Positions 34,800-45,490 are shown, numbered from the stretch's first letter. The stretch: DNA of 64,000 bases from Kistimonas sp964291485 (GCA_964291485.2 OZ220224.1:3596001-3660000), one strand, 5' to 3'. A program made the numbers and translations. The notes: generated from the sequence alone by a model not told the origin.

Positions 34800-37244
34800 A
34801 TGAAGAATTTACTGGACAAGGTGCTTCTGTCCCCCTTGAAGCGCCGTAATTTTATGAAATGGGGCGCCGCTGCCGGCAGCGCTGCCATTGTCGCGGGCAA
34901 CAGCCTGCCGCTGCGCGCGCTGGCCAACACACCGGACACCACACCTGCGGAGAAACGCGAAGCCGTGCGCTCCGTCTGGTCCGCCTGCACCGTGAACTGC
35001 GGTTCCCGCTGCGCCCTGCGCCACCAGGTCAAGGACGGTGTCATTGTCGCGACCCATACCGATAACACCGGTGACGACGAATACGGCAACCATCAGGTGC
35101 GCGCCTGCCTGCGCGGCCGCTCCTTCCGCCGTCGGGTATACAACCCGGATCGTCTGAAGTACCCCATGAAGCGGGTCGGCAACCGTGGCGAAGGCAAGTT
35201 CGAACGTATCAGCTGGGATGAAGCGTTTGACACCATCGCTGACAACCTTAAGCGCATCAAGCAGCAGTATGGCAACGAAGCCATCTACCTGAACTACTGC
35301 ACCGGAACGCTGGGCGGCACGGTTTCCAAGTCCTGGCCACCGGCGGCGACGCCTATCGCCCGCCTGATGAACTGCTGGGGCGGTTACCTGAACCATTTTG
35401 GTGACTACAGTACTGCGCAGATTACTGTCGGCCTGCCCTACCTGTTCGGTGGCAGCTGGGTCGGGAGCAACTGCTCGTCTGATATCGTCAACACCAAACT
35501 GATCGTCAACTTCGGCAACAACCCGGCGGAAACTCGCATGAGCGGCGGCGGTGTCGTTTACCAGATGACCGAAGCCCGTGCCCGCAGCAATGCCCGCATG
35601 ATCACATTCGATCCGCGTATGACCGACTCCGTACTGAGCGGCAATGACGAGTGGGTACCTTTACGTCCCGGTACTGACGCTGCTCTGGTCGCTGGTATGG
35701 CCTGGGTCATGATCACCGAAAACCTGGTGGATAAGGCATTTATCGACCGTTACACCATCGGTTACGACGAAGACAGTCTGCCTGCATCTGCACCGAAGGG
35801 TTCCTCCTGGGTTTCCTACATTCTCGGTAACGGCCCGGATGGTACGGCCAAAACCCCGGCATGGGCTGCACGTATCACTGCAGTACCTGAGAAAACCATC
35901 ATCCGTCTGGCCCGTGAAATCGCCAGCACCAAACCCTGTAACGTCATGCAGGGCTGGGGCGTTCAGCGCACCACCAACGGCGAACAGGCCAGCCGCGCCA
36001 TCTGCATGCTGGCAATCATGACCGGCAACGTCGGTATTCCCGGCGGCGGTACCGGCGCCCGTGAAGGCAGCTGGGGCATTCCGTTCGCCAGCTTCCCGAC
36101 CCTGAGCAATCCGGTGACCACGTCCATCCCCATGTTCCTGTGGACCGACGCCATCCATCGCCACGACGAGATGACCGCCCTGACCGACGGCATCCGTGGT
36201 GCCGACCGCCTGAAGGCCCCGATCAAGTTCATCTGGAACTATGCCGGCAACTGCATCATCAACCAGCACGCCGACACCAACCGCACCCACGAAATCCTTC
36301 AGGATGACACTCAGTGCGAAATGATCGTGGTTATCGAAAACCACATGACTGCCAGCGCCCGCTACGCGGATATCCTGCTGCCTGACCTGACGGCGGCAGA
36401 ACAGCCGGACTTCTCCACCAACGGCAGCTGCGGCAACATGGGTTACGCTATTTTCTGTGATACTGCTGTCGAACCGCTTCACGAGTGTCGTTCGGTCTAC
36501 GACATGTGTACCGGTGTCGCCAAGCGTCTGGGCGTGGAAGCACAGTACACTGAAGGCCGAGACCAGGAAGCCTGGCTGCGCTTCATCTATACCGAGTCCC
36601 AGAAGATCAATCCGGAACTGCCGGACTTCGACACCTTCCGTCAAATGGGTATCGTCAAGCAGACCAATCCGGGCGAACCGCACGTCGAATACCGTGCATT
36701 CCGCGAGAACCCGGAAGCCAATCCGCTGGCCACCCCGTCCGGCAAGATCGAGATTTACTCCGAACAGCTGGCCCAGATTGCCGCAACCTGGAAGCTGAAA
36801 GAAGGCGACATCATCCGTCCATTGCCGGAATACGCGTCTTCCTGGGAAGGTCACGAAGCGCCTCACAGCAAGCAGTATCCGCTGCAGATGTTTGGCTACC
36901 ACTACAAGGCTCGCACCCACTCCACCTACGGCAACGTAGATGTCTTGCGTGACGCCAACCGTCAGGAAGTATGGATCAACCCCATCGACGCCCAGGCACG
37001 CGGCATTAACGACGGTGACATGCTGAAAGTCTGGAACGACCGCGGTGAAATCCGTGTGGCCGCCAAGGTCACCGAGCGGATCATGCCCGGCGTTGTCGCC
37101 ATGGGCCAGGGCAGCTGGTACGCCCCGGATCGCAACGGCATCGACCGCGGCGCCTGTATGAACACCCTGACTACCCAACGTCCTTCACCGCTGGCCAAGG
37201 GCAACCCCCAGCATTCCAATCTGGTGGAAATTGCCAAGGCCTGA
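34800..37244 (+). CDS. dmsA: DMSO reductase catalytic subunit A
   Basis: An 814-aa Mo-bis-MGD enzyme that reduces DMSO (and some N-oxides) as an anaerobic electron acceptor. It has a Tat signal with KRRNFMKWG (residues 14-22) and an N-terminal 4Fe-4S motif C63-x3-C67-x3-C71 and C103. The Mo-ligand Ser is expected at Ser204 in GDYSTAQ. A C-terminal molydopterin dinucleotide-binding domain is present (EVWINPIDAQARGINDGDML). It heads dmsABC, with dmsB 14 bases later. The chaperone and ferredoxin-like genes for it are probably torD-napF, upstream of the foreign block. Confidence 0.95.
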   Translation: MKNLLDKVLLSPLKRRNFMKWGAAAGSAAIVAGNSLPLRALANTPDTTPAEKREAVRSVWSACTVNCGSRCALRHQVKDGVIVATHTDNTGDDEYGNHQVRACLRGRSFRRRVYNPDRLKYPMKRVGNRGEGKFERISWDEAFDTIADNLKRIKQQYGNEAIYLNYCTGTLGGTVSKSWPPAATPIARLMNCWGGYLNHFGDYSTAQITVGLPYLFGGSWVGSNCSSDIVNTKLIVNFGNNPAETRMSGGGVVYQMTEARARSNARMITFDPRMTDSVLSGNDEWVPLRPGTDAALVAGMAWVMITENLVDKAFIDRYTIGYDEDSLPASAPKGSSWVSYILGNGPDGTAKTPAWAARITAVPEKTIIRLAREIASTKPCNVMQGWGVQRTTNGEQASRAICMLAIMTGNVGIPGGGTGAREGSWGIPFASFPTLSNPVTTSIPMFLWTDAIHRHDEMTALTDGIRGADRLKAPIKFIWNYAGNCIINQHADTNRTHEILQDDTQCEMIVVIENHMTASARYADILLPDLTAAEQPDFSTNGSCGNMGYAIFCDTAVEPLHECRSVYDMCTGVAKRLGVEAQYTEGRDQEAWLRFIYTESQKINPELPDFDTFRQMGIVKQTNPGEPHVEYRAFRENPEANPLATPSGKIEIYSEQLAQIAATWKLKEGDIIRPLPEYASSWEGHEAPHSKQYPLQMFGYHYKARTHSTYGNVDVLRDANRQEVWINPIDAQARGINDGDMLKVWNDRGEIRVAAKVTERIMPGVVAMGQGSWYAPDRNGIDRGACMNTLTTQRPSPLAKGNPQHSNLVEIAKA

Positions 37245-37258
37245 CGGAGAACTGAACC

Positions 37259-37879
37259 ATGACCCAATACGGATTCTATATCGATACCACCCGGTGTACC
37301 GGGTGCAAAACCTGTGAACTGTCGTGCAAGGACGACAACGACCTGGATATCGGGGTGAACTGGCGTCGTATTTATGAATACGGCGGCGGCAGCTGGGTAC
37401 AGAACGAAGACGGCACCTGGAACCAGGACGTGTTCGCCTACCACGTATCCATCAGCTGTAACCACTGCGACCAGCCTGCCTGCACCAAGGCCTGCCCCAC
37501 CGGCGCCATGCACAAGCGGGAACAGGATGGCCTGGTGGCCGTCAATGCCGAGGTCTGCGTCGGCTGTCGTTACTGCGAAATGGCCTGCCCTTACGGTGCG
37601 CCCCAGTTCGACCCCGAGAAGAAGCTGATGACCAAGTGCGATGGCTGCTTCGACCGGGTGGAACAGGGTCTGCAGCCGATCTGTGTCGGTTCCTGCCCGC
37701 TGCGCGCGCTGGAGTTCGGCCCGATTGACGAGCTACGTGCCAAGTACGGCGACCGTGCTGACATCGCGCCGCTGCCCGATTCCGGCATGACCAAGCCGAA
37801 CCTGGTCATCAAGGCCAACCGCCACGCACGCCCGACCGGTGACACCACCGGCCGCATCCTGAATGTCCGGGAGGTGTAA
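37259..37879 (+). CDS. dmsB: DMSO reductase iron-sulfur subunit B
   Basis: A 206-aa electron-transfer subunit with four 4Fe-4S motifs: CTGCKTCELSC, CNHCDQPACTKACP, CVGCRYCEMACPYG and CDGC...CVGSCP. It passes electrons from the quinol-oxidising DmsC to DmsA. A GGAGAA ribosome site precedes it, and the next gene starts 2 bases after its stop. Confidence 0.96.
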   Translation: MTQYGFYIDTTRCTGCKTCELSCKDDNDLDIGVNWRRIYEYGGGSWVQNEDGTWNQDVFAYHVSISCNHCDQPACTKACPTGAMHKREQDGLVAVNAEVCVGCRYCEMACPYGAPQFDPEKKLMTKCDGCFDRVEQGLQPICVGSCPLRALEFGPIDELRAKYGDRADIAPLPDSGMTKPNLVIKANRHARPTGDTTGRILNVREV

Positions 37880-37881
37880 CC

Positions 37882-38733
37882 ATGCACGAATTATCCCTGG
37901 TTTTCTTCACCGTCCTGGCGCAGTGCGCGGTCGGTATTTTCCTGGTGCTGGGCTGCCTGCAGTTCGCCAGCTTTGGCCAGCGTGACCGCCTGCAACTGCT
38001 GAGCCGGTTGCAGATCGCCTCGCTGGTCATTCTCGGAGTGGCCGGCCTGGCTGCGGGCACCCACCTGGGTCAGCCGCTGCGTGCGTTCAACGTGATCTTC
38101 GGCCTGGAGCACTTCTCGCCGTTGAGCGTTGAGATTCTGACCACCAGCCTGTTTGGCGGTGCGGCGTTCACCTTTATTGCTGCTACCCTGCTGAACATCC
38201 TGCCCGCCCTGCACCGTCTGGTGCTGCTGGGTGCCATGGCGCTGGGTGTTGCCCTGCTGTTGGCCATTGCCAACGTCTACACTCTGGCGACCGTGCCCAC
38301 CTGGAACACCGACTGGACCGTCTTCCAGTTTGTGATGCCGGCAGTGGTTCTGGGTGTGATGGGTGCCGCGGTACTGGTACGCAGTCAGTCAGACCGTATG
38401 GGCCTGTTTGCACGCCATACTGACAAGGCGCTGTCCACTATCGGACTGATTGCCCTGGCCTTCATTGCCACTGGCTTTGTGCTTTACCTGTTCTGGCTGG
38501 GTCAGCTGTCCACGGCGATCGATCCGTTCATGGTGAAGGATTACCATCACAGCCTGTTGGCCGCCCGCTTTGCCCTGCTGTTCCTGGGCGTCAGCCTGTG
38601 GATCGTGCCGGCCATGCGCGGCTCCAACACCGGCGTTCGTCTGCCAGCGGTTGGCTTCCTGCTGGTACTGGCCAGTGAACTGATGGGTCGTATCTTCTTC
38701 TACGATCTACATATGTTCAGCACTGGGCTGTAA
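37882..38733 (+). CDS. dmsC: DMSO reductase membrane anchor subunit C
   Basis: A 283-aa protein with about eight hydrophobic helices that anchors the complex and oxidises menaquinol. Hallmarks include the start MHELSLVFFTVLAQCAVGIF and GRIFFYDLHM at the end. It follows dmsB by 2 bases with a strong GGGAGG. A hairpin follows the stop. Confidence 0.94.
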   Translation: MHELSLVFFTVLAQCAVGIFLVLGCLQFASFGQRDRLQLLSRLQIASLVILGVAGLAAGTHLGQPLRAFNVIFGLEHFSPLSVEILTTSLFGGAAFTFIAATLLNILPALHRLVLLGAMALGVALLLAIANVYTLATVPTWNTDWTVFQFVMPAVVLGVMGAAVLVRSQSDRMGLFARHTDKALSTIGLIALAFIATGFVLYLFWLGQLSTAIDPFMVKDYHHSLLAARFALLFLGVSLWIVPAMRGSNTGVRLPAVGFLLVLASELMGRIFFYDLHMFSTGL

Positions 38734-38750
38734 CAGACCTTCTCCATTCT

Positions 38751-38781
38751 GAGCAGAGTGTTTCAATGAGACATTCTGCTC
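38751..38781 (+). terminator. Hairpin after dmsABC
   Basis: GAGCAGAGTGT / ACATTCTGCTC, 11 pairs with one G-T, 9-base loop, followed by TCCTTGTT. It closes the dms operon. Confidence 0.65.
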
Positions 38782-39059
38782 TCCTTGTTCAAATTAAGTA
38801 CTGATCTTTTCATTTCATACAAAGGATTCAATCTGCTGAATGCTAAAAGCAAGTGAGCCTATCAAAAAGCCATAGTAGTGTTGATCTTCTATTTATACAG
38901 AAAACTCCGCCTTTAATTCAGACAACCTATGCCATCTTGACAACAAAAAAAGCGAATACTGATAACAATAAGATATTAGATAGATTGAACTTTAAAAAAA
39001 CAAAACTGCCTAACTTCGTCAAAATAAATACTGTTTTACAGAAAGGAGGTACTTTAACC
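38782..39059 (+). other. AT-rich leader before the giant protein gene
   Basis: The reading frame of the downstream gene is open back to 38853, but a strong AAAGGAGGT at 39042-39050 places the start at 39060. This 278-bp leader therefore holds the promoter, though I cannot define one with confidence. Confidence 0.4.
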
Positions 39060-42000
39060 ATGCAAGCAATAGGGCAAAAACCACATGATTCCGCACCTGA
39101 ACCAGAAGCTCAAAATACTGAGACGACCAGTAGTGTCACTGTCAGTCACTCTTCCCCTATAAACTGGAAACAAGCTGCATTCAACCAACCAAGACCGAGG
39201 GATCCATCCTGGCTCAGTGAGTACGACATCACTCTTCCAGAAGAAGAGAAAACAAGTTCTTATCTACCACCTAATTCGAGCATACGTGACTTCACAATTG
39301 AAACAAGTAAACCGGTAACCATACCTGATAATTTACGTCGTTTTGAAGTCAATATTGATAAAATGACAACTCACTATAAAGAAGGCAATTATAAAGAAGC
39401 ACAAAAGATTGCCCAGACACTTTCTGGGATTTTATCGCAACGAGCAGGAGCAAATAGCCTCATTCCATATGTAGATACAGTATTTTTTTTCTGCCACATA
39501 ATGCAGGACATGCAGTCTTGCCTGCATTTTCCCGCAGATAATTCAGAGGATTTCATCAACTGGCTGTTAGATATCGCCTACGCAGCGAGCGATAACACTG
39601 GCACCTTACCCGCCAACAGTAAATTGATGCTGTATTGCTTGCGATGGGCTGCAGATGCTGGCAGCCAGAGAGCCAGACAGCTACTTATCAAAGCCCTGTT
39701 ATTTAGCCATTCATGTTCTGATATACCATCAACTGTCCATTTCTATCCATTCGAAGCTAGCCTTCATCTTTTACAAATGTCACGTATTGACAAACAACCA
39801 CTACCCATGGATATTCATGAATTTGTTATCCATAAAATGGTTAAACTTCTCAAATCATATGGCACACCAGATTACGATCATAAAAAAAACGAGCTAGCCG
39901 CATTTCTGTCTGAACAGTCTGCCGACGAAATCAAACATTTAGCTCCCTCAATATACCTTGAAAGAGTTTTTGGCGATATAGAAAAAGATAAGGCAAGAAT
40001 TCACTTGGAAAAACTTGCTCTATCCCCCAACAAAAAAGAAAGAGATCCGTTGATTGAAACAATCAAGAAATACTGGGAATTAAAATCCATAGATACATCT
40101 AGCAATCAAGATAATTCCAGGGAATTATGCCAACTCGCAGAAGCTAATTTTATTCAAGCAACGCTGGATATCACTAAACAATGCAGACACAATCCAAAAC
40201 CTATTCAACACCAGTCTATTGCAGCGCTTATTATTGACTATAAACCGTTTTATTCAGAATATCCAACACTGCAATTCAGCCTATGGAAATATTACGATGA
40301 AGCTATCAAGCCCAAGGGGGATCAGACTAATATAAGAAGCATTACAAAAAACCTTTTGAATAAGATGAGAAAAAAAGCTGATTTGTTAACCAGCGAGCTC
40401 CATATCCAAGCACATGACCGAATACGAAGTTATTTTATACATCCATCATTTTCAGAGAGATCCCAACTCGATAATTTACGTCAAAGCGGTAGAAACACTG
40501 CAAACCCGCTGCCTGTAAAAACTATTCTCACATTAAAGAGTTCTCGATTCTCAAAAGATCCTTTAATACTTACATATATACATAGCGCTCAAGTGCTAGA
40601 ACATGGGAGAGGAAATGAAACTTTAATAAACCTAGCGAGGCAAGGAGATACACTCACTATCGACACGCTTATGCTGGGATTATTGGATGTTCCCGCCGGG
40701 ATGGATACTACTGCACTAGTAGATCACCTACTGAGAGAACATAACAAGGGAAAGGATTTTATAAACTTGCTGAGATCTTTATACGAGATTATAACACCAT
40801 TAAAGCGATTTCGTGCATGTGAGCCATACGTTCAACAAACGGAACAGTGTTGCTTATTAAACATTGAATTAACAACCGCCTTAGGTTTTAATCAATCCGA
40901 CAATGTGAAAAGCTATCAGCATCTTGCAAAAGAAAAAAAACTGCAGAATAAACCAGATGAAGCCCAAAAATATTATGATAAGGCATGGGATTTTACAGAG
41001 ACAATAATAAAGCGGGATAAAATATCACAGCGAGAAAAAGTTGAAAAAGACTATCAGGTCCGACGCACCGGACTACCTGAATATTATCAGAAACTACGTT
41101 CAATCAACCCGGAATCTGATCACCCAATGGAAACTGAGTATCGATACAATCTGCTCCTATCTGTTTATGATCAGATGCTTGATAACAAAGACCCTTCACT
41201 ATGGGCTGCCTGGACAAGACAGGCCTCCCATTTTCTCACTTATTCTTTTTGGCATATTAAACCTGAGATGTACCGTCGCTTTATAGACATTTGTTTAACA
41301 GCAATTCCTCAGCACCAAGATCGACTGCTATCGACAATGCATAACACAATCAACCAATTAATTAAGCTAACGAATGATATAGAAGATAAATTCAGATCCG
41401 ATACAGCCCCTTGGACTGCAATAAAGTCGTGCTTACTGAAAACCCGAGGCATGATTGCTAAACTCGGCCCTATTAAAGAAAATGAAAGTATTGATGAAAT
41501 GGAAAAAATAACGAGTCACCCTTCAATTCACCAAGGCTACCTTGAACAACATCATATCATTACCCTATTAGAGGGGGAAAAATCGACTGACGATTGGATC
41601 GCTCCCATTAAAACACTCACATTAGATGACGAGTTTGATCCGGCAACATTTGTCAGATTAGTAGCCAATAGGTTTAAATCATTGCCTGTAGAGAGGAGTA
41701 CTGGCATTTTTGACATACTGTCACTGTTTCAAAAAAAAATAGATCAACAAGCATCGTCAATCGGTAAAATAGAATTTACTCTAAAATGCCTGCTCATGTG
41801 GGCACAGAGTACTTATTTAAATAACCTGAGTGAACACGACGCCACCGAGCTCGGAAAATATCACATTGAGCAAATGGAAAAAATGAAAACAGAATTATTC
41901 ATAGAAGATCCTGAACAAGTGCTTATCAATAGAATAGGTGTCACGGGGGAAGAGGCGAACCTGTTTTTCTGGGCAAATAAAACACGCGCCCCTATACCAA

Positions 42001-44258
42001 AAATAGATTTTCATTATTTCATAAATAATATAAAATCATTCGCACCTAGAAACCTGTTAAAGTTATTCTATAAAAATAACATAACTATAAGAGAGGCATG
42101 CATTTCAAATCTAAGAAAAATAAAAAACAAAGAAATCACCCCTTTCGTCAATTTTTTCATATATCAACTTGGTAACAACAAAGATAAGATATTATCACTT
42201 CTGGACGAAACTCTCTCAAACAAAACGATTGACAACGAAGACAAATGCATACTGATATGGCATGCCTACGAATCGTCATTAATTAGCGATGATCATTGCA
42301 TTCAATTCACAAAATCTTTAGATCCAGATTCGCCTCATGCGCTATTCACAGGGATTTTAGTTGAATTCGAAAAACACGCAGAGCAATTGAGCAACCTTGC
42401 ATCATCCGATAAATTCATGTGTCTTGGAATGCAATATCAAAACGCGGTTGGCTTCAAGCTATTGTCACTGGGCAGGCTCAAGGATGCTGCTAACATATGG
42501 GCCACATGTGAGTCTGCTTACCCTCTGGCAATGCTCGCATGGCATCACGAAATTTACGCTGACTCCAAAAAACCGTTAGAGGTCACGCGACTATTACTAA
42601 AAGCAGCAAAAGAAGGCCAGCCCAAAGCACAGTGTGAATTGATTCGTTTACTTCTGATACAGCGAAAAGCTTGGGGGGAAATTGACGCTCTACTAGCATA
42701 CCGGAGTTGCCGATTTGTTCATATGCCAAATCCTTTGGCTGGTGGCGAAAGTGTTCTTTATCAGGGCATCACACAGTATCTTGGGTTTGGCTGTCAAGCT
42801 GACCCTGCAACTGGAGAAGATAAAATTCGGAAGGCGCTTGCCCAAGACCCTCTTATTGTTGCATTACGATTATACGAACTCAAAGATGAGAAAATATTTG
42901 AACTGCCCAATGACACATCGGATTATCTTTTACTTTATGCACAAGCCTTGACTGAACGATGCGAGGATTCATTCAAGCGCCGCGACAATTACTTTACTAA
43001 TCTGCTGTTAAGTTATGGCATAGAAAAACTGGAAAGGGTGTCAAAAACACTCCAGAACAGGGCTGAGGATACCCCCGACACCCAAGCAGTATTCAATCAA
43101 GCAGCAAGCTTATTACGTCACAGAATTGAACAATGGCAGCCATCAGCTCTCCCGTTAGCGCCCCTCCAAGAGGAAGCTAACGTAGCTGATGACCTACTCA
43201 AAACCATCGACTGTGTGATAGATCGCACCCACTCCCATGACTGGGCAACCTGTGCGTATGAAGAAATGAATAATTTAATTAGAAAATTACACGAAGAGAA
43301 AACCGACTTAGATGATAATACCACGGATGCATTAATGGTTCTGCTTTTTTCAATACCATCATTACAGCAAGATCTGGTCTCCCCTATTGATACCATTATT
43401 CACCACATCAACAATCCCGAACTGATTACAGAAATTATACACAACTGGATAACTGTTTTTTCACTTACACAAGACCACCAACAAAAGGTGATACTTGCTA
43501 ATAGCATCATTAGAACTTTACCAAAAGGAAAACCGCTAGACCTCGAAAATCACAAACAGGAAATCCAAAGTTTTCTATGCTTTTTGATTAATGATCGAGC
43601 AATACACGAACAAGCTAAACATCTATTAGATGCTATTCCAATCGATGAGAAAACGAATCTTCTGACACGGGCATTACCCGGAGGCATTAACCGAAATCCA
43701 GCGATTTATCTAGAATATCTTGAGGAATATCAATCACCCAGTTTTGACCTTATATTTCATATTTGGGACAGTCTGGAACCAGATAGCGAACCCAAACTGA
43801 TTCGAGCAACTTACAAAGCTTTTACAAAAAAAATGCCATCACTATTACATGACGCCGGACTAAACAATATGCGGCTTCAGGAAATTGATTTATACGCCCT
43901 ATTCGGTGAACTCAGTATACCGGCCCGAAAGTGGCTCCTAGAAAACACTTTTACACTACCTGAACGTTTTATTGAACAAGTGATCAAATTCTACAAAATG
44001 AATAGAACCCTATCTATTCCACCTCAACACTTGGAAAAAAATGCACGTGATTTTATTAAAGGTGAAAAACACTTTTCAATGTCAGATATTATAGACATAT
44101 TAATCATGCCAGAGGTTAATCAGATCACTCCAGTGCTGTTACAAGCCTTTAACGATAAAATCAAAGAGCTTGCATTAGAGAAAATAAAAGACTCGATTGA
44201 AACGCGGGAGCAGCAGAATACCAGGCTTCAAATCCGTGTAATACTTTCGATCCTCTAG
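39060..44258 (+). CDS. Giant hypothetical helical-repeat protein (1732 aa)
   Basis: Not recognised. The start is set by AAAGGAGGT, 9 bases before the ATG at 39060. The first 60 residues are Pro/Ser/Thr-rich and probably disordered. The rest is nearly all helical, with TPR- or Sel1-like units (for example HYKEGNYKEAQKIAQTLSG, NKPDEAQKYYDKAWDF, LLLKAAKEGQPKAQCELIRLL). No signal peptide, membrane span or catalytic motif is visible. It is AT-rich compared with dmsC just upstream, suggesting horizontal transfer. It is followed by an IS5 element. It could be a scaffold or a secreted effector, but this is not shown. Confidence 0.7.
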   Translation: MQAIGQKPHDSAPEPEAQNTETTSSVTVSHSSPINWKQAAFNQPRPRDPSWLSEYDITLPEEEKTSSYLPPNSSIRDFTIETSKPVTIPDNLRRFEVNIDKMTTHYKEGNYKEAQKIAQTLSGILSQRAGANSLIPYVDTVFFFCHIMQDMQSCLHFPADNSEDFINWLLDIAYAASDNTGTLPANSKLMLYCLRWAADAGSQRARQLLIKALLFSHSCSDIPSTVHFYPFEASLHLLQMSRIDKQPLPMDIHEFVIHKMVKLLKSYGTPDYDHKKNELAAFLSEQSADEIKHLAPSIYLERVFGDIEKDKARIHLEKLALSPNKKERDPLIETIKKYWELKSIDTSSNQDNSRELCQLAEANFIQATLDITKQCRHNPKPIQHQSIAALIIDYKPFYSEYPTLQFSLWKYYDEAIKPKGDQTNIRSITKNLLNKMRKKADLLTSELHIQAHDRIRSYFIHPSFSERSQLDNLRQSGRNTANPLPVKTILTLKSSRFSKDPLILTYIHSAQVLEHGRGNETLINLARQGDTLTIDTLMLGLLDVPAGMDTTALVDHLLREHNKGKDFINLLRSLYEIITPLKRFRACEPYVQQTEQCCLLNIELTTALGFNQSDNVKSYQHLAKEKKLQNKPDEAQKYYDKAWDFTETIIKRDKISQREKVEKDYQVRRTGLPEYYQKLRSINPESDHPMETEYRYNLLLSVYDQMLDNKDPSLWAAWTRQASHFLTYSFWHIKPEMYRRFIDICLTAIPQHQDRLLSTMHNTINQLIKLTNDIEDKFRSDTAPWTAIKSCLLKTRGMIAKLGPIKENESIDEMEKITSHPSIHQGYLEQHHIITLLEGEKSTDDWIAPIKTLTLDDEFDPATFVRLVANRFKSLPVERSTGIFDILSLFQKKIDQQASSIGKIEFTLKCLLMWAQSTYLNNLSEHDATELGKYHIEQMEKMKTELFIEDPEQVLINRIGVTGEEANLFFWANKTRAPIPKIDFHYFINNIKSFAPRNLLKLFYKNNITIREACISNLRKIKNKEITPFVNFFIYQLGNNKDKILSLLDETLSNKTIDNEDKCILIWHAYESSLISDDHCIQFTKSLDPDSPHALFTGILVEFEKHAEQLSNLASSDKFMCLGMQYQNAVGFKLLSLGRLKDAANIWATCESAYPLAMLAWHHEIYADSKKPLEVTRLLLKAAKEGQPKAQCELIRLLLIQRKAWGEIDALLAYRSCRFVHMPNPLAGGESVLYQGITQYLGFGCQADPATGEDKIRKALAQDPLIVALRLYELKDEKIFELPNDTSDYLLLYAQALTERCEDSFKRRDNYFTNLLLSYGIEKLERVSKTLQNRAEDTPDTQAVFNQAASLLRHRIEQWQPSALPLAPLQEEANVADDLLKTIDCVIDRTHSHDWATCAYEEMNNLIRKLHEEKTDLDDNTTDALMVLLFSIPSLQQDLVSPIDTIIHHINNPELITEIIHNWITVFSLTQDHQQKVILANSIIRTLPKGKPLDLENHKQEIQSFLCFLINDRAIHEQAKHLLDAIPIDEKTNLLTRALPGGINRNPAIYLEYLEEYQSPSFDLIFHIWDSLEPDSEPKLIRATYKAFTKKMPSLLHDAGLNNMRLQEIDLYALFGELSIPARKWLLENTFTLPERFIEQVIKFYKMNRTLSIPPQHLEKNARDFIKGEKHFSMSDIIDILIMPEVNQITPVLLQAFNDKIKELALEKIKDSIETREQQNTRLQIRVILSIL

Positions 44259-44330
44259 TGATTTAACATTAGAGCGATTTGCTCATTATAACAACACAAC
44301 GTCTACGGCTGTGAACCTCCCCCGTTTTAG

Positions 44331-45490
44331 GGAACCTGCGAGCAAGTGACGTTAAAGAAACACAGTGAATGAAAAGTCATTAATTCACTATTATCCAGCC
44401 TGAAAATTACTCAGTTTCTTACCATTGAAGCCGGTTGTCCGGCTTTCGGATACATTAACCCTGTGCCCGGATCATTTGGTCCAGTCTAACCATGTTTGCC
44501 AGAGCGAATAACATCGCCAGTTTGCCATCATTTTTCCGAAGTCCCCGATAACGGGCTTTGATAAATCCAAACTGGCATTTGATGATTCTGAAGGGATGTT
44601 CCACCTTGGCTCGAATGCTGGCTTTCAGGTATTCCGTTTTCAAAATGACTTTATTGATTCGAGGGTGTTTCCTGAGTCTCTTTAACTTGCCTGGTTGTTC
44701 GGCTATATGCCACTGTACAGCGTCTGTATTGAGCGCTTTTCGCTTCTCGGCTCCTCTGTAGCCGGCATCGGCAAAGACAAACTGTTCATCACCGTGCAAC
44801 AGGTTACTGGCTTGATTAAGGTCATGTTCATTGGCGGCTGTTGTCGCCAGACTATGAGTCAAACCTGTACGGGCATCGACACCAATATGCGCCTTCATTC
44901 CGAAATACCACTGGTTACCCTTTCTGGTCTGGTGCATTTGGGGATCTCGCTGCCCCGTCTGATTCTTTGTGGATGTCGGAGCTTCGATGATCGTGGCATC
45001 GACCAGAGAGCCTTCTTTCAAAACGATACCAGACTCTGTCAGCCATTGGTTTACGTCCGTGAAAATAGCCCGAGCCAGATTGTGAGCCTCCAACAGGTGT
45101 CGAAAGTTCATAATGGTTGTGCGATCAGGAATTGCTTTATCCAGAGACAATCCGGCAAATAATCGCATGGACGCAATTTCATAAAGGGCATCTTCCATGG
45201 CCGGATCACTGAGGCTGTACCATTGTTGAAGGCAGTGTATCCGGAGCATGGTGGATAACGGGTACGGTCTACGCCCATTACCGGGTTTGGGGTAATGAGG
45301 TTCAATAATTGTCTCAAGACGATGCCAGGGAATCAGTTTATCCATACGGGCAAGGAATATTTCTTTGCGGGTCTGGCGACGCTTTTGAGTGAATTCAGCG
45401 TCAGAAAAGCTGAGCTGTTGGTCCATGACTGATCTCCGGCAAAGGCTGAGTGGAGATTAGCTTATTATTGGGGACTTAATCGCAGGTTCC
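44331..45490 (-). mobile_element. IS5-family insertion sequence, copy 2 (1160 bp)
   Basis: Same length and ends as copy 1 but in the opposite orientation. The flanking four bases are TTAG on the left and CTAA on the right. Each fits the IS5 YTAR target, but they are not a direct repeat, unlike the clean CTAG pair of copy 1. This suggests recombination between IS copies or rearrangement after insertion. Confidence 0.94.
44455..45426 (-). CDS. IS5-family transposase (identical to copy 1)
   Basis: 323 aa, identical in every residue to the transposase at 3782-4753, and the regions between its ends and the IS termini also read the same. The identity indicates recent transposition. DDE residues as in copy 1. 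Confidence 0.96.
   Translation of the reverse strand: MDQQLSFSDAEFTQKRRQTRKEIFLARMDKLIPWHRLETIIEPHYPKPGNGRRPYPLSTMLRIHCLQQWYSLSDPAMEDALYEIASMRLFAGLSLDKAIPDRTTIMNFRHLLEAHNLARAIFTDVNQWLTESGIVLKEGSLVDATIIEAPTSTKNQTGQRDPQMHQTRKGNQWYFGMKAHIGVDARTGLTHSLATTAANEHDLNQASNLLHGDEQFVFADAGYRGAEKRKALNTDAVQWHIAEQPGKLKRLRKHPRINKVILKTEYLKASIRAKVEHPFRIIKCQFGFIKARYRGLRKNDGKLAMLFALANMVRLDQMIRAQG

Noticed and set aside
35661..37178. A 505-aa open frame opposite dmsA
   Set aside because: It shadows dmsA codons in GC-rich DNA and shows no family motifs or ribosome site; dmsA itself is certain.
3718..45490. A 41-kb composite transposon bounded by two IS5 copies
   Set aside because: Copy 1 has its own CTAG duplication inside tal, and the interval holds core genes such as leuA and prfC, so the copies inserted independently.
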